Assembly: GCA_016765685.1 (NCBI GenBank)
Contig: JAESPR010000085.1
Span: 1-49,803 of the forward strand
From: Colwellia sp.
GTDB lineage: Bacteria > Pseudomonadota > Gammaproteobacteria > Enterobacterales > Alteromonadaceae
Direction: 5' to 3'
DNA length: 49,803 bases
The translations under genes were made by a program, and so were the position numbers. The notes beneath the pieces are model-generated. The model did not search any database, had not been told where the DNA came from, and saw nothing but the letters and a program-made list of their open reading frames with translations. Positions 17,593-26,381 of the stretch are shown piece by piece. The first letter of the stretch is position 1. Every line of letters starts with the position of its first letter.

Positions 17593-18855
17593 ATGCTTAA
17601 CAATCCAAAAGATTTTTTGATCGATTTATTTAATACCGCTGTTTTGGCTGCACACCCCAGTGCAGTGTTAGCGCAGCATTTACCCAAAAACACCAATAGA
17701 AAAGCAATAGTTATTGGTGCAGGTAAAGCAGCCGCTTCAATGGCTGCTGCGCTAGAGCAGCATTGGCAAGGTGAGCTTTCTGGTTTAGTCGTTACCCGTT
17801 ATGGCCATGGTGCTAAGTGCCAACACATTGAAGTGGTTGAAGCCGCTCACCCAGTTCCCGATGCGACCGGTCAAGAGGTTGCCCAGCGTATTTTGAATTT
17901 GGTTAGCGACTTAAACAAAGATGATTTGGTGATTTGCCTAATTTCGGGTGGCGGTTCATCGTTATTATCATTACCTGCGCAAGGCCTCAGTCTTAAAGAT
18001 AAACAACTGATCAATAAAGCTTTATTAAAATCTGGTGCTGCTATTGATGAAATAAATTGCGTGCGCAAACATTTATCCGCAATAAAAGGTGGCCGACTAG
18101 CCCAAGCTTGCTATCCGGCCACTCTGCATACGTTTGCTATTTCTGATGTGCCCGGTGATGATGCAAGCACTATAGCTTCGGGGCCAACCGTCGCTGATTC
18201 CACTACTTCTGCTCAAGCGTTAGCCATTCTAAAAAAATATCAAATTAAAATTAATGAAAATGTGGTGCGTTGGTTAAACGACCCTGCGGCTGAAACACTC
18301 AAGCCGCAAGATAAAGTCTTTGAAAATACTACCTTCACCTTAATTGCAACCCCACAAGTATCGCTTGATGCGGCAACAATAAAAGCGAAAGCGGCAGGAT
18401 TAAATACCCTAATACTTGGCGACCAAATTGAAGGTGAATCAAGAATAGTCGCCAAAGAGCATGGGAAAATAGCATTAGATATTGCCTCTGGTAACCATAT
18501 TATTAAAGCACCTTGCCTTATTCTATCGGGTGGCGAAACAACGGTTACCGTTAAAGGTAATGGGCGGGGCGGGCGCAACGCTGAATTTTTATTAAGTTTA
18601 GCCATTACCACCAAACAGCATCAACATTTTTATGCTATTGCTGCAGATACTGATGGTATTGATGGCTCGGAAGATAACGCAGGGTGCTTATTAACGCCAC
18701 AGACTTATCAAGTTGCCCAGCAAAAAAACTTAAATTTAATTGCTTACCTTAATAATAACGACGGTTATGGTTTTTTTGAAGAAACCAATAACCTGTTAAT
18801 TACTGGGCCGACACGAACTAATGTTAATGATTTTCGCGCAATTTTAGTGTTATAA
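17593..18855 (+). CDS. Glycerate 2-kinase (MOFRL family)
   Basis: Phosphorylates D-glycerate to 2-phosphoglycerate, which enters glycolysis. The DUF4147/MOFRL architecture is clear: IVIGAGKAAASMA (about 37-49), CLISGGGSSLLSLP (about 116-129), KHLSAIKGGRLA (about 159), SDVPGDDASTIASGPT (about 184), and the C-terminal MOFRL domain with GGRNAEFLLSL, ADTDGIDGSEDNAG and GPTRTNVNDF. Known as TtuD/GckA in other bacteria; unrelated to the GlxK type. It has a very strong AAAGGAGG site, so it may be well expressed despite the 134-nt gap. Confidence 0.92.
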   Translation: MLNNPKDFLIDLFNTAVLAAHPSAVLAQHLPKNTNRKAIVIGAGKAAASMAAALEQHWQGELSGLVVTRYGHGAKCQHIEVVEAAHPVPDATGQEVAQRILNLVSDLNKDDLVICLISGGGSSLLSLPAQGLSLKDKQLINKALLKSGAAIDEINCVRKHLSAIKGGRLAQACYPATLHTFAISDVPGDDASTIASGPTVADSTTSAQALAILKKYQIKINENVVRWLNDPAAETLKPQDKVFENTTFTLIATPQVSLDAATIKAKAAGLNTLILGDQIEGESRIVAKEHGKIALDIASGNHIIKAPCLILSGGETTVTVKGNGRGGRNAEFLLSLAITTKQHQHFYAIAADTDGIDGSEDNAGCLLTPQTYQVAQQKNLNLIAYLNNNDGYGFFEETNNLLITGPTRTNVNDFRAILVL

Positions 18856-18946
18856 AAGAGTGAATAAAATAACAAAAGACAGCTATTTATTAAAAGATAC
18901 CGACTACCCGTGTTTTTACAACATGTTTTATTTTTCCTGATTAAAG

Positions 18947-18960
18947 TACCTAGGCAGGTA
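18947..18960. promoter_or_regulatory. Short palindrome upstream of the permease gene
   Basis: TACCT-AGGC-AGGTA is a perfect 5-bp inverted repeat about 105 bp before the permease start. It could be an operator, but it is short and no second copy was seen. Confidence 0.25.
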
Positions 18961-19005
18961 AAATTAAAACTATCAAAAAGTAACCAGCAGGAGGAACTCT
19001 TTAAA

Positions 19006-19035
19006 TTGTTTAACCTAACAGTAATCTACTCTTAG
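19006..19035 (+). CDS. Possible leader peptide upstream of the permease (speculative)
   Basis: A consensus AGGAGG (18989-18994) has no gene behind it: the next in-range start codon is TTG at 19006, opening a 9-codon frame (MFNLTVIYS) that ends at TAG 19033-19035. The real permease ATG at 19064 has no good ribosome binding site of its own. Another short frame (ATG 19042, 18 codons) overlaps the permease start. This may be translational coupling or attenuation, or simply chance. Confidence 0.25.
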   Translation: MFNLTVIYS

Positions 19036-19063
19036 CAACTAATGTTTAAAGACAAATATAATT

Positions 19064-20641
19064 ATGAATCAACAATCGTCAAACTACGCTTTATTTAGTC
19101 GTAATGATCTCAGTGCCTTTTGGGCGTTATTTACCGACAACTTAACTAACTTAATTGTGTTAAGTGGTATCTGTAAATTTGTTTTTAATATGCCAACCGA
19201 AATAGTGTTTGGCCGTATTGTTCCCGGTGCCGCCATTGCTATTTTAGCCGGTGTTATTGTGTACACCCTGATGGCACGGCGGCTTGCCGCTAAAACGGGT
19301 CGAAATGATATTACCGCACTTCCCTATGGCATTAGCACACCGGTGATGTTTGTTTATTTATTTGGTGTTATTGGTCCTATTTATTGGGCAACTAATGATG
19401 CGGAACTAGCTTGGCAAGTAGGTATTGGTGCCGGTTTTATTGGCGGTATAGTGGCAGCATTAGGGGCGATAATAGGACCGTTTTTAAAAAGAGTTACGCC
19501 GCGTGCGGGTATGTTAGGCACACTTTGTGGCATCGCTTTGGTTTTTATCGGCAGTGTTTCGTTAGCAAGTATATTTGAAGAGCCAGCCATTGGTTTTACT
19601 TCACTGGTGATTATTGTTTGGGGTTTAGTGGGACGATTCAAATTACCCTTTAATATTCCCGCAGGTTTAGCGGCATTGATTGTGGGCACCTTAATGGCCT
19701 TGGCGATGGGCAAAACCTCGGTTAGCTTTGAAGGGGTTGCTTTTAATCCACCGGTTCCTTATTTTGGCGACTTAATTATTGGAATTCAGCATCTTTTTAA
19801 TAATCCTGAATTGTTTCTTATTTTAATTCCAGTGCAAATTTATAACTTTATTGAAACCATGAATAATGTTGAATCAGCAGAAGCCGGTGGTGATGGTTAC
19901 CCCGTTGCGGCATGTCAGGTTACTGATGGCGCGGGCACTATGATAGGCGCTTTATTTGGCTCGCCATTTCCAACAACGGTTTATATTGGTCATCCGGTGT
20001 ATAAAGGCATGCAAGCTCGCTGTGGTTACGTATTATTGGTTGGTGTGGTGTTTTTTCTTTCCGCGACCTTTGGCCTATTAGCTTTTTTAAGCAACTTAAT
20101 ACCTTTGTCAGCCGCTGCTCCTATCTTAGTTTTTGTCGCGATTAGCTTAATTTCAGAAAGTGCCGGCAGTGTTAAAAAAACGCATATGATGGCGATAGCC
20201 ATTGCGATGATGCCCCATGTGTCGTCATTTGTGATGGTAAAATGGCACTCAATGCTGAACGCTTTACGTGATATTGGTGCGACTAATTTACCTGCGTTAA
20301 CCGATGATGAACTAGTGGCTGCCATGTTACAGCAAGGCGCGCATTTATTGGGGCATCAAGCGTTATCTCAAGGCGCTATTATTACCGGTTTAATATGGGG
20401 TTCTATTGTGGCTTGTGTGATTGACGCGCGTTTTAAACACGCAGGGTGGTTTTCCGTCACTGCTGGCGTTATGGCCTCTATTGGTATTTTGCACTCTTCA
20501 GCATTACACTTACCATCAATAAACCCTATTGTTGTCGGTTATCTGGTCATTGGCGCTTTTTTACTGATCTATCCTCGAGTATGTCAAGTAAAAACAGTGA
20601 CCGGTGAGCCCGTTACTTCAGAGCTTGATACTGAGAAATAA
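19064..20641 (+). CDS. NCS2-family permease, probable purine or urate/xanthine uptake
   Basis: A 525-residue inner-membrane protein with about 12-14 hydrophobic segments. It has the nucleobase-transporter-like layout: DNLTNLIVLSGI near the N-terminus, ITALPYGISTP (about 84-94), and the long motif around IETMNNVESAEAGGDGYPVA (about 264-283) followed by GSPFPTTVYIGHPVYK. This is the AzgA-like rather than the classical UraA side of the family as I judge it; the substrate is not certain. Downstream of the gcl operon and convergent with the 8-oxoguanine deaminase gene, so purine, urate or oxidised purine transport is likely. Confidence 0.8.
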   Translation: MNQQSSNYALFSRNDLSAFWALFTDNLTNLIVLSGICKFVFNMPTEIVFGRIVPGAAIAILAGVIVYTLMARRLAAKTGRNDITALPYGISTPVMFVYLFGVIGPIYWATNDAELAWQVGIGAGFIGGIVAALGAIIGPFLKRVTPRAGMLGTLCGIALVFIGSVSLASIFEEPAIGFTSLVIIVWGLVGRFKLPFNIPAGLAALIVGTLMALAMGKTSVSFEGVAFNPPVPYFGDLIIGIQHLFNNPELFLILIPVQIYNFIETMNNVESAEAGGDGYPVAACQVTDGAGTMIGALFGSPFPTTVYIGHPVYKGMQARCGYVLLVGVVFFLSATFGLLAFLSNLIPLSAAAPILVFVAISLISESAGSVKKTHMMAIAIAMMPHVSSFVMVKWHSMLNALRDIGATNLPALTDDELVAAMLQQGAHLLGHQALSQGAIITGLIWGSIVACVIDARFKHAGWFSVTAGVMASIGILHSSALHLPSINPIVVGYLVIGAFLLIYPRVCQVKTVTGEPVTSELDTEK

Positions 20642-20694
20642 AAAGATGATGACAACCCATGAATTGAGATGTAAGTAGTTTTTTCAACGAACCG

Positions 20695-22044
20695 CTAGCT
20701 TGCAAGCTGTTTGGCAAGGTTGATTTGTTGTTGCATTAGCGCATTTAAGTCAAGATTGCTTATTTCGCCATTAACAACGCGCCACTGCCCTTGGATCATG
20801 ACTCTGTCAGCTTTGGTTGCACCACATAGTAGTAGTGCGGCTAGGGGATCACCGGCGCCGGCAAAGCGCAGCTCATCTAATTTGAATAAGGCAATATCGG
20901 CTTGTTTACCCACGGCTATTTCTCCAATGTCGTCACGCCCTAAACAACCCGCAGAGCCTTTGGTAGCCCAATTAAAAGCATGAAAATGAGTCACTTTACT
21001 GGCGCCATAACGTAAACGCTGCAACAACATTGCTTGGCGAACTTCTTGGATCATATTCGAACCGTCATTTGAGGCAGAGCCATCGACGCCTAAACCAATA
21101 GGACAACCCGCCGCTTCCAAATCTAAGGTTGGACATTGACCCGATGCTAAGACCATATTGGATGAAGGACAATGACAAATGCCCACACCAGCCTTTCCTA
21201 AACGTGCTATTTCTTCATCATTAAAATGAATGCCATGCGCTAACCAAGTACGATCATTTAACCAGCCAACTCGTTCTAAATAGTCAACGGGACGAACACC
21301 AAACATGCTAATGCAAAAATCTGTTTCATCATCTGTTTCAGCCAAATGCGTATGTAAACGGACATTTTTTTCTGTCGCTAATACGGCTGTAGCCGTCATT
21401 AATGCTTCGCTCACTGAAAATGGCGAACAAGGGGCTAAAGCAATGCGTACCATAGCGCCGTCGTTGGCGTCATGGTAAGTATCAATAAGACGGGTACTAT
21501 CATCAAGTATTTGTGCGTCGGTTTGAATAGTGGTTCTGGGCGGCAAACCACCTTGGTCTTCTCCTAAACTCATAGAGCCTCGCGTTAAATGTATTCGCAT
21601 ACCTAATGCGTTAGCTTGTTCTATTTGAAGATCAATGGCATTTTCTAAACCTGCGGGGAACAGGTAATGGTGATCACTGGCGGTCGTGCAACCCGACAAT
21701 AACAATTCAGCTAAGGCAATTTTACTCGATACTGCGATCATTTCGGGCGATAATTTAGCCCAAACAGGGTAGAGGGTTTTTAACCACGGAAACAATTCTT
21801 TATTTAAAGCTTGGGGGAAAGCCCGAGTTAAGGTTTGATAAAAGTGATGATGAGTATTAATTAAACCGGGTAGTAATACATGTTCACTGGCGTCAAAAGT
21901 GGCGGTTATTTTGCTTTGAGGGTTTTCTCCTCTGGCTAGTACTTCCACTATTTTGCCGTTAGCAACCACGATACCACCGGCATATTTTTCTTCAAGGCTA
22001 GCTAAAGGGGTTTGGATCCACAAACAAGATTGATTATTTATCAT
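20695..22044 (-). CDS. 8-oxoguanine deaminase (amidohydrolase)
   Basis: Predicted to deaminate 8-oxoguanine to urate, which enters the PuuD route directly. The subtype-III amidohydrolase fold shows LPGLINTHHHFYQTLTRA (metal His 65-67), LHTHLAETDDE (about 230-240), LAHGIHF (about 266) and GLGVDGSASNDGSNM (about 315-329). The HHHFYQTLTRA extension and the SNDGSNM segment are typical of 8-oxoguanine deaminases, which were earlier annotated as hydroxyatrazine ethylaminohydrolases. The 449 residues fit. Gene is divergent from the TetR gene, with a 464-bp region between. Isocytosine-type substrates are an alternative. Confidence 0.85.
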   Translation of the reverse strand: MINNQSCLWIQTPLASLEEKYAGGIVVANGKIVEVLARGENPQSKITATFDASEHVLLPGLINTHHHFYQTLTRAFPQALNKELFPWLKTLYPVWAKLSPEMIAVSSKIALAELLLSGCTTASDHHYLFPAGLENAIDLQIEQANALGMRIHLTRGSMSLGEDQGGLPPRTTIQTDAQILDDSTRLIDTYHDANDGAMVRIALAPCSPFSVSEALMTATAVLATEKNVRLHTHLAETDDETDFCISMFGVRPVDYLERVGWLNDRTWLAHGIHFNDEEIARLGKAGVGICHCPSSNMVLASGQCPTLDLEAAGCPIGLGVDGSASNDGSNMIQEVRQAMLLQRLRYGASKVTHFHAFNWATKGSAGCLGRDDIGEIAVGKQADIALFKLDELRFAGAGDPLAALLLCGATKADRVMIQGQWRVVNGEISNLDLNALMQQQINLAKQLAS

Positions 22045-22508
22045 AATATTTCTCTTTTTAAAGGTGCCAATTTGTTCGACTATTCAACCAGTTATGCTTT
22101 TTAAATTCAAAAATAGTAAAGCAGTAACAAACTAGTGGTGCAGAGCAGGTTTGAATCTTGCTCAATAGTACTGATTTGTCTCTTAATATTATTATGGTTA
22201 AACAATTTGGCATTAGAAATGTCTCAAGTTGAGACACGTTAATAACGTAAAATCCGGATGTGGGATCTGCTGATATACAACCCGGAAAGGTATATCCACA
22301 GTTTGAAATTAATACGATTCATCATTGATTTCAACACAGTAAATTCAACTATAGGCAGCGACTTAACGCTAATATAGTTGTTTACCGACAGTGAAAGCTT
22401 AACACTACTGTCAAGTAAGTAAAGTTTTATCAATGAGAGGGTTGAAATCATATTTGATGAGCCACATAATTAACTTATCTGTAATTCATTGTGTAATTGA
22501 AGGGTTAA
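22045..22508. other. 464-bp divergent control region between the deaminase and TetR-type genes
   Basis: No gene of convincing quality. It holds a 17-bp perfect palindrome (22220-22236) and a wider 6-bp inverted repeat GACAGT (22388-22393) / ACTGTC (22408-22413). A Shine-Dalgarno GAAGGG precedes the TetR ATG. No consensus -35/-10 pair stood out on either strand. Confidence 0.6.
22220..22236. promoter_or_regulatory. 17-bp perfect palindrome, candidate operator of the TetR-type regulator
   Basis: TGTCTCAA-G-TTGAGACA is perfectly symmetric around one base. TetR-family operators are typically palindromes of this size placed between divergent genes, with the regulator gene on one side as here. It differs from the E. 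coli RutR site (TTGACCA-N2-TGGTCAA), so it may be a specificity variant or another protein's site. Confidence 0.6.
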
Positions 22509-23156
22509 ATGAATAGCGTAAAAGAATATAAAAGCGCGAGTTATAAAACAGGAAAAATTCGTAAAGACAATGAAATTGTGATCCGAGAAGCGGCAGAACA
22601 AGAATTTGCTGAATTTGGTTTTAAAGGTGCCTCTATTATGAGCATTGCCAAACGAGCTAATGTGCCCAGACCTAATATTCATTACTATTTCAAAAATAAA
22701 CAAGAATTATATAACGCTGTATTGATGGATATTTTGGCGTTGTGGAATAAAGCGTTCACGGAATTTACTGCTGAGGATGAACCAGCCGAGGCTATTGGTA
22801 ATTATATCAGGCTTAAATTAATGTATTCAAGGTGTTATCCAACAGCATCGAAAATATTTGCCAATGAAATACTTCAAGGTGCCCCCCACTTAAATACTTA
22901 TTTAAACAATGATCTTCGGGTATTGTTGGCTCATAAAACCGCTATTATTCAAGGCTGGATTGATGCCGGGAAAATGGATGCAATACAGCCTTATTATTTG
23001 ATTTTTTTCATCTGGGGAGCCACTCAACATTATGCCGATTTTGGTATTCAAATAAAGTCTGCGTTGGGGAAAGAAGAATTATCAGAAGAAGACTTTGAAG
23101 AAATCACCGCCAATTTGATCCAAATAATCACTAAAGGCTGCGGTTTAGTCAAGTAA
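22509..23156 (+). CDS. RutR-like TetR-family transcriptional regulator
   Basis: 215 residues: TetR DNA-binding domain (about 20-75) with helix-turn-helix SIMSIAKRANVPRPNIHYYF, and a C-terminal domain close to RutR (YIRLKLMYSRCYPTASKIFA, EILQGAPHL, IIQGWIDAGKMDAIQP, FFIWGATQHYADF). E. coli RutR binds uracil and controls pyrimidine and purine genes. Here it lies between the 8-oxoguanine deaminase and the purine transport operon, so a purine-related ligand is inferred. No pyrimidine-degradation genes are present. Confidence 0.85.
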   Translation: MNSVKEYKSASYKTGKIRKDNEIVIREAAEQEFAEFGFKGASIMSIAKRANVPRPNIHYYFKNKQELYNAVLMDILALWNKAFTEFTAEDEPAEAIGNYIRLKLMYSRCYPTASKIFANEILQGAPHLNTYLNNDLRVLLAHKTAIIQGWIDAGKMDAIQPYYLIFFIWGATQHYADFGIQIKSALGKEELSEEDFEEITANLIQIITKGCGLVK

Positions 23157-23246
23157 CTTAAAGCAGCTAAATTAGCCCAAAAGGGTATTTGCGTATAACT
23201 TTTTCCTGCTTAGTAGCGATGAAAGTCGACCGGTTATAATCAAAAA

Positions 23247-23280
23247 AAATCAAACAACAAAATATTTAGTTGTTTGATTT
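23247..23280 (-). terminator. Terminator of the ABC/Tsx operon (also usable for the TetR gene)
   Basis: AAATCAAACAAC (23247-23258) pairs perfectly over 12 bp with GTTGTTTGATTT (23269-23280) around a 10-nt loop. On the minus strand the stem is followed by a T run (A run at 23242-23249), 27 nt after the Tsx stop codon, so it is mainly a minus-strand terminator between convergent genes. Confidence 0.85.
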
Positions 23281-23306
23281 GATGAGAACATTCAGTAAGA
23301 AAAAAG

Positions 23307-24020
23307 TTAGAAGTGATACTTAACTAACAGGTTTAAGTTGTTTTCATCTACGCCATCAATACCAAATTTGTTTAACCACAGTACATATTCAATGCCAACA
23401 AACAATTTAGAGTCTAAACCAAGGTGAGATGCCATATCATACTTAAGTTGCGAGGTTAAGTTCATACTGGCTTCACTGGTATCAGTAGAAGTAGCGTAAT
23501 CCATGAAACCATCATAATACAATGGACCAATAGGAATGCCCCATACTACCGTTAATTGAGCGTTATTATCACCCAAGTCATTACTGCGAGCATAAACATC
23601 GGCTTTAAAATAACTAAAACCAGGCACGTTTAAGTCAGTACCAATACCTAACAAGTAATTAGTAAAACCAAACCCTGAAAAAGTTGCGGCACCAAAATTG
23701 GTACCCATTTCAATGGTACCAGACGCAGAAATACTTTTCACAAAAGAGTCTTTTTCAAATTCAGTAATTTTAATACGTGGAGACCATTCACCATAGGTTT
23801 CTAAATCGCCATTATCTGACTCTAAACGGTCAAAAAATAGAAAGCTACCGCCCCAACTTGTGCCCGTTGCATGTTCAAAGGTTAATACTTGGCGGCTAGA
23901 GTCACCAACTTCATAATTACTGCCATTTAGATAAGTAACACTGAAGTCTGACCAAAAAGTTTTTGCTTGAGTAGTAGACGCTGCAAGCGTCAAAAGTAAT
24001 GCTGTTGCTAATTTTTTCAT
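23307..24020 (-). CDS. Tsx-like nucleoside-specific outer membrane channel
   Basis: 237 residues with a signal peptide (MKKLATALLLTLAASTTQA) and a beta-barrel typical of Channel_Tsx: FWSDFSVTYLNGSNYE after the signal, alternating aromatic strands, and a C-terminal VKYHF ending in Phe for Bam-dependent assembly. Tsx channels pass nucleosides across the outer membrane. It is last in the transporter operon, 236 nt after the binding-protein gene, so the operon covers both membranes. Good Shine-Dalgarno (GAGGAAA). Confidence 0.88.
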   Translation of the reverse strand: MKKLATALLLTLAASTTQAKTFWSDFSVTYLNGSNYEVGDSSRQVLTFEHATGTSWGGSFLFFDRLESDNGDLETYGEWSPRIKITEFEKDSFVKSISASGTIEMGTNFGAATFSGFGFTNYLLGIGTDLNVPGFSYFKADVYARSNDLGDNNAQLTVVWGIPIGPLYYDGFMDYATSTDTSEASMNLTSQLKYDMASHLGLDSKLFVGIEYVLWLNKFGIDGVDENNLNLLVKYHF

Positions 24021-24192
24021 TTTATTTCCTCGGTGTTTAAATATTATGTGTTAATTTATTATTATATTGTTAGCTATAATTTAATAGCATTTGATTAAAT
24101 TCTCGCTGAGTAGGAAATAACCTAATCAACTTAATGGTATAACTTGTTTTAAATAGTGATATTTGCATGATGCACGATTCCTCGTAATGAGC

Positions 24193-24207
24193 TAACAACG
24201 GTTGTTA
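24193..24207. promoter_or_regulatory. 15-bp palindrome between the BMP and Tsx genes
   Basis: TAACAAC-G-GTTGTTA is perfectly symmetric. It is nested in a longer imperfect hairpin (AATGAG 24186-24191 with CTCATT 24218-24223). It may be an operator for separate Tsx expression, or an intercistronic hairpin that lowers read-through; there is no T run on the minus strand. Confidence 0.4.
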
Positions 24208-24256
24208 AAATTGTTATCTCATTATATTCTTGAGGAGATATATTTATATTACCTTG

Positions 24257-25357
24257 TTAGTGTGGAAGTTTTCCATCAACCCCTTTGACATACCAATTCA
24301 TGCCCATCAAATCACCAACGGGAATCACTTTACCCGCAGCAATTTTTATCGCACCAGATTGTTCGCGAATTGGACCAGCAAAGGGATGTAAAGAGCCGCT
24401 TTTTATTGCCGCTTTAACCGCGTTTATTTGATCTTGAATGGCTTGAGGTATTACTGGGTTGAACGGAGAAAGATCAAGGGCGTTTTCAGCAAGTCCATCC
24501 CACACATTTTCTGATTTCCAAGTGCCATCAATAACAGCTTGTGCTTTTGCCGTATATAAAGGCCCCCAATTATGAACGATGGCGGTTAAATGAGCATTTG
24601 GTCCATAGACTGACATATCTGAATTGTAACCAATGGCATAGACACCCTTTGCTTCAGCAGCATTAATAACGCCGGGAGAGTCGGTATGTTGAGTCAAAAC
24701 GTCAGCACCTTGCAAAATCATAGTTTCGGCAGCAGAGCGCTCTTTTCCCGGGTCATACCAGGTACTGACCCAAACCACTTTAACTTTTACATCAGGGTTA
24801 ACGCTCAGTGCACCAAGCGTAAAAGCATTGATGCCGCGAATAACCTCTGGAATAGCAAACGAAGCCACGTAACCTAAGATGTTGCTTTTGGTCATTAAAC
24901 CCGCAGTAACACCGGCAAGGTAACGACCTTCATAAGCGCGGTCAAAATAGGTGCCGACATTTTTAGCGCGTTTATAACCAGTAGAATGTTCAAATTTTAC
25001 GTTAGGAAAACGTTTGGCTACCTTTAATGTCGGGTTCATATAACCAAACGAGGTGGTAAAAATTAAACCGTGGCCAGAACGAGCAAGTTGTTTAATAACG
25101 CGCTCTGAGTCAGCACCTTCGGCAACACTTTCAACAAAGGTGGTGGTGACTTTGTTACCTAGTTTTTCTTCCATATACTTACGGCCATTATCATGAGCGT
25201 AAGTCCAGCCAGCATCGCCGGTAGGGCCAACGTAGACAAAGCCAACTTTAAGCGGCTTTTTAGCCTCGTTTGCTACCGCCACATTAGCGCTGACACTCGC
25301 TATAAGCGAGACAAAAACCAATGAACTACATAATTTTTTGAGTGATGATCTGAGCAT
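24257..25357 (-). CDS. BMP-family ABC transporter substrate-binding protein (nucleoside/purine)
   Basis: Periplasmic binding protein of 366 residues with a signal peptide (cleavage near SANVAVANEA, about residue 30). The Bmp domain shows KVGFVYVGPTGDAGWTYAHD (about 37-56), then DRAYEGRYLAGVTAGLMTKS and TDSPGVINAAEAKG. BMP proteins commonly bind nucleosides or nucleobases; which one cannot be read. There is no lipobox Cys, so it is soluble. A GGAG site precedes the ATG. The partner permeases are encoded just upstream in the operon. Confidence 0.9.
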   Translation of the reverse strand: MLRSSLKKLCSSLVFVSLIASVSANVAVANEAKKPLKVGFVYVGPTGDAGWTYAHDNGRKYMEEKLGNKVTTTFVESVAEGADSERVIKQLARSGHGLIFTTSFGYMNPTLKVAKRFPNVKFEHSTGYKRAKNVGTYFDRAYEGRYLAGVTAGLMTKSNILGYVASFAIPEVIRGINAFTLGALSVNPDVKVKVVWVSTWYDPGKERSAAETMILQGADVLTQHTDSPGVINAAEAKGVYAIGYNSDMSVYGPNAHLTAIVHNWGPLYTAKAQAVIDGTWKSENVWDGLAENALDLSPFNPVIPQAIQDQINAVKAAIKSGSLHPFAGPIREQSGAIKIAAGKVIPVGDLMGMNWYVKGVDGKLPH

Positions 25358-25454
25358 CTTAATTCTCCAAGTTATTGTTGTATTGTTATATTGTTGTTTT
25401 ACTCGTTGTAACCGTTACTGCGTAATACTGTCTTTAAAGCGTATTCTCTCCATT

Positions 25455-26381
25455 TTATCTATTTGAATGAAAGGGTTTGCCTAACGACACTGGAGCGAAT
25501 AGTTTAATTCTGGCTTGGTTTTTAGACAAAAATACTAAGACCACAATAGTGACGACATACGGTAAGGTTGCTAATAAGTTAGAAGATATAGAGACGCCAA
25601 ACCCCTGTAAAATTAGATGCATTATGCTCATAAAACCAAATAAATAAGCGCCAATAATTGCTCGTTCTACTCGCCAACTAGCAAATACAACTAGCGCTAG
25701 TGCTATCCAACCGCGACCTGCAGTCATGTTGTCAGCCCATAATGGGGTGATAACTAAGGAAAGATAAGCACCGGCTAACCCTGCCATAGCGCCGCCAAAA
25801 AGAATCGCTAAATAACGTACTTTAAGTACCGGTAGCCCAATCGCTTCTGAAGACTCAGGTGACTCGCCAACCGCTTTTACAATCAAACCAGCGCGAGTGT
25901 TTTTAAAGAAATAATATAAAACGGCGGCTAACATTATTGATATATAAACCAAAATGTCATGTGAAAATAATATTTTACCGAGCACAGGAATATCGCTTAA
26001 TAAAGGGATGTTTGACTTAGACAAGCCCTCTAGGCCTTTACCGATATAATCAATACCGACAAAAGCACTTAAACCTGAGCCAAAAATGGTTAATGCTAAA
26101 CCAGTAGCTACTTGGTTGGCATTCAAGTGCATTGAAATAACACCAAAAAGCAGTGACATCAATACACCGGCAATCATGGCAAAGGTGAAGCCCAGCAGCA
26201 GGCTTTCAGTATGATAAGCGACGATAAAGCCGAATACGGCACCCATTAACATCATACCTTCTTGACCCAAATTCAGTACGCCAGATTTTTCACAAACCAG
26301 CTCACCTAAGGCAACAAAAAGTATTGGAGTGCCGGTAATAATGGTCATATATAAAATGTTGGTGATTAAATTAATGTCCAT
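25455..26381 (-). CDS. ABC transporter permease (second, nucleoside/purine type)
   Basis: 308 residues, about 8-9 membrane segments, of the BPD_transp_2 family used with BMP binding proteins. GELVCEKSGVLNLGQEGMMLMGA (read as a block around residues 26-48) contains the conserved N-L-G-x-E-G-M-M segment, and LNANQVATGLALTIFGSGLS matches the cytoplasmic coupling helix region. Its ATG overlaps the stop of the preceding permease by one base (TAATG), implying coupled translation of the two halves of the channel. Confidence 0.92.
   Translation of the reverse strand: MDINLITNILYMTIITGTPILFVALGELVCEKSGVLNLGQEGMMLMGAVFGFIVAYHTESLLLGFTFAMIAGVLMSLLFGVISMHLNANQVATGLALTIFGSGLSAFVGIDYIGKGLEGLSKSNIPLLSDIPVLGKILFSHDILVYISIMLAAVLYYFFKNTRAGLIVKAVGESPESSEAIGLPVLKVRYLAILFGGAMAGLAGAYLSLVITPLWADNMTAGRGWIALALVVFASWRVERAIIGAYLFGFMSIMHLILQGFGVSISSNLLATLPYVVTIVVLVFLSKNQARIKLFAPVSLGKPFHSNR

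Noticed and set aside
18856..19063. Purine (guanine/xanthine) riboswitch before the permease
   Set aside because: I looked for the conserved loops and junction of the purine riboswitch and did not find a convincing match; an Infernal search would be decisive.
24131..24143. TTAATGGTATAAC resembling one end of the MITE at 27589-27750
   Set aside because: No matching second end or internal hairpin nearby; a single short match is expected by chance in AT-rich DNA.
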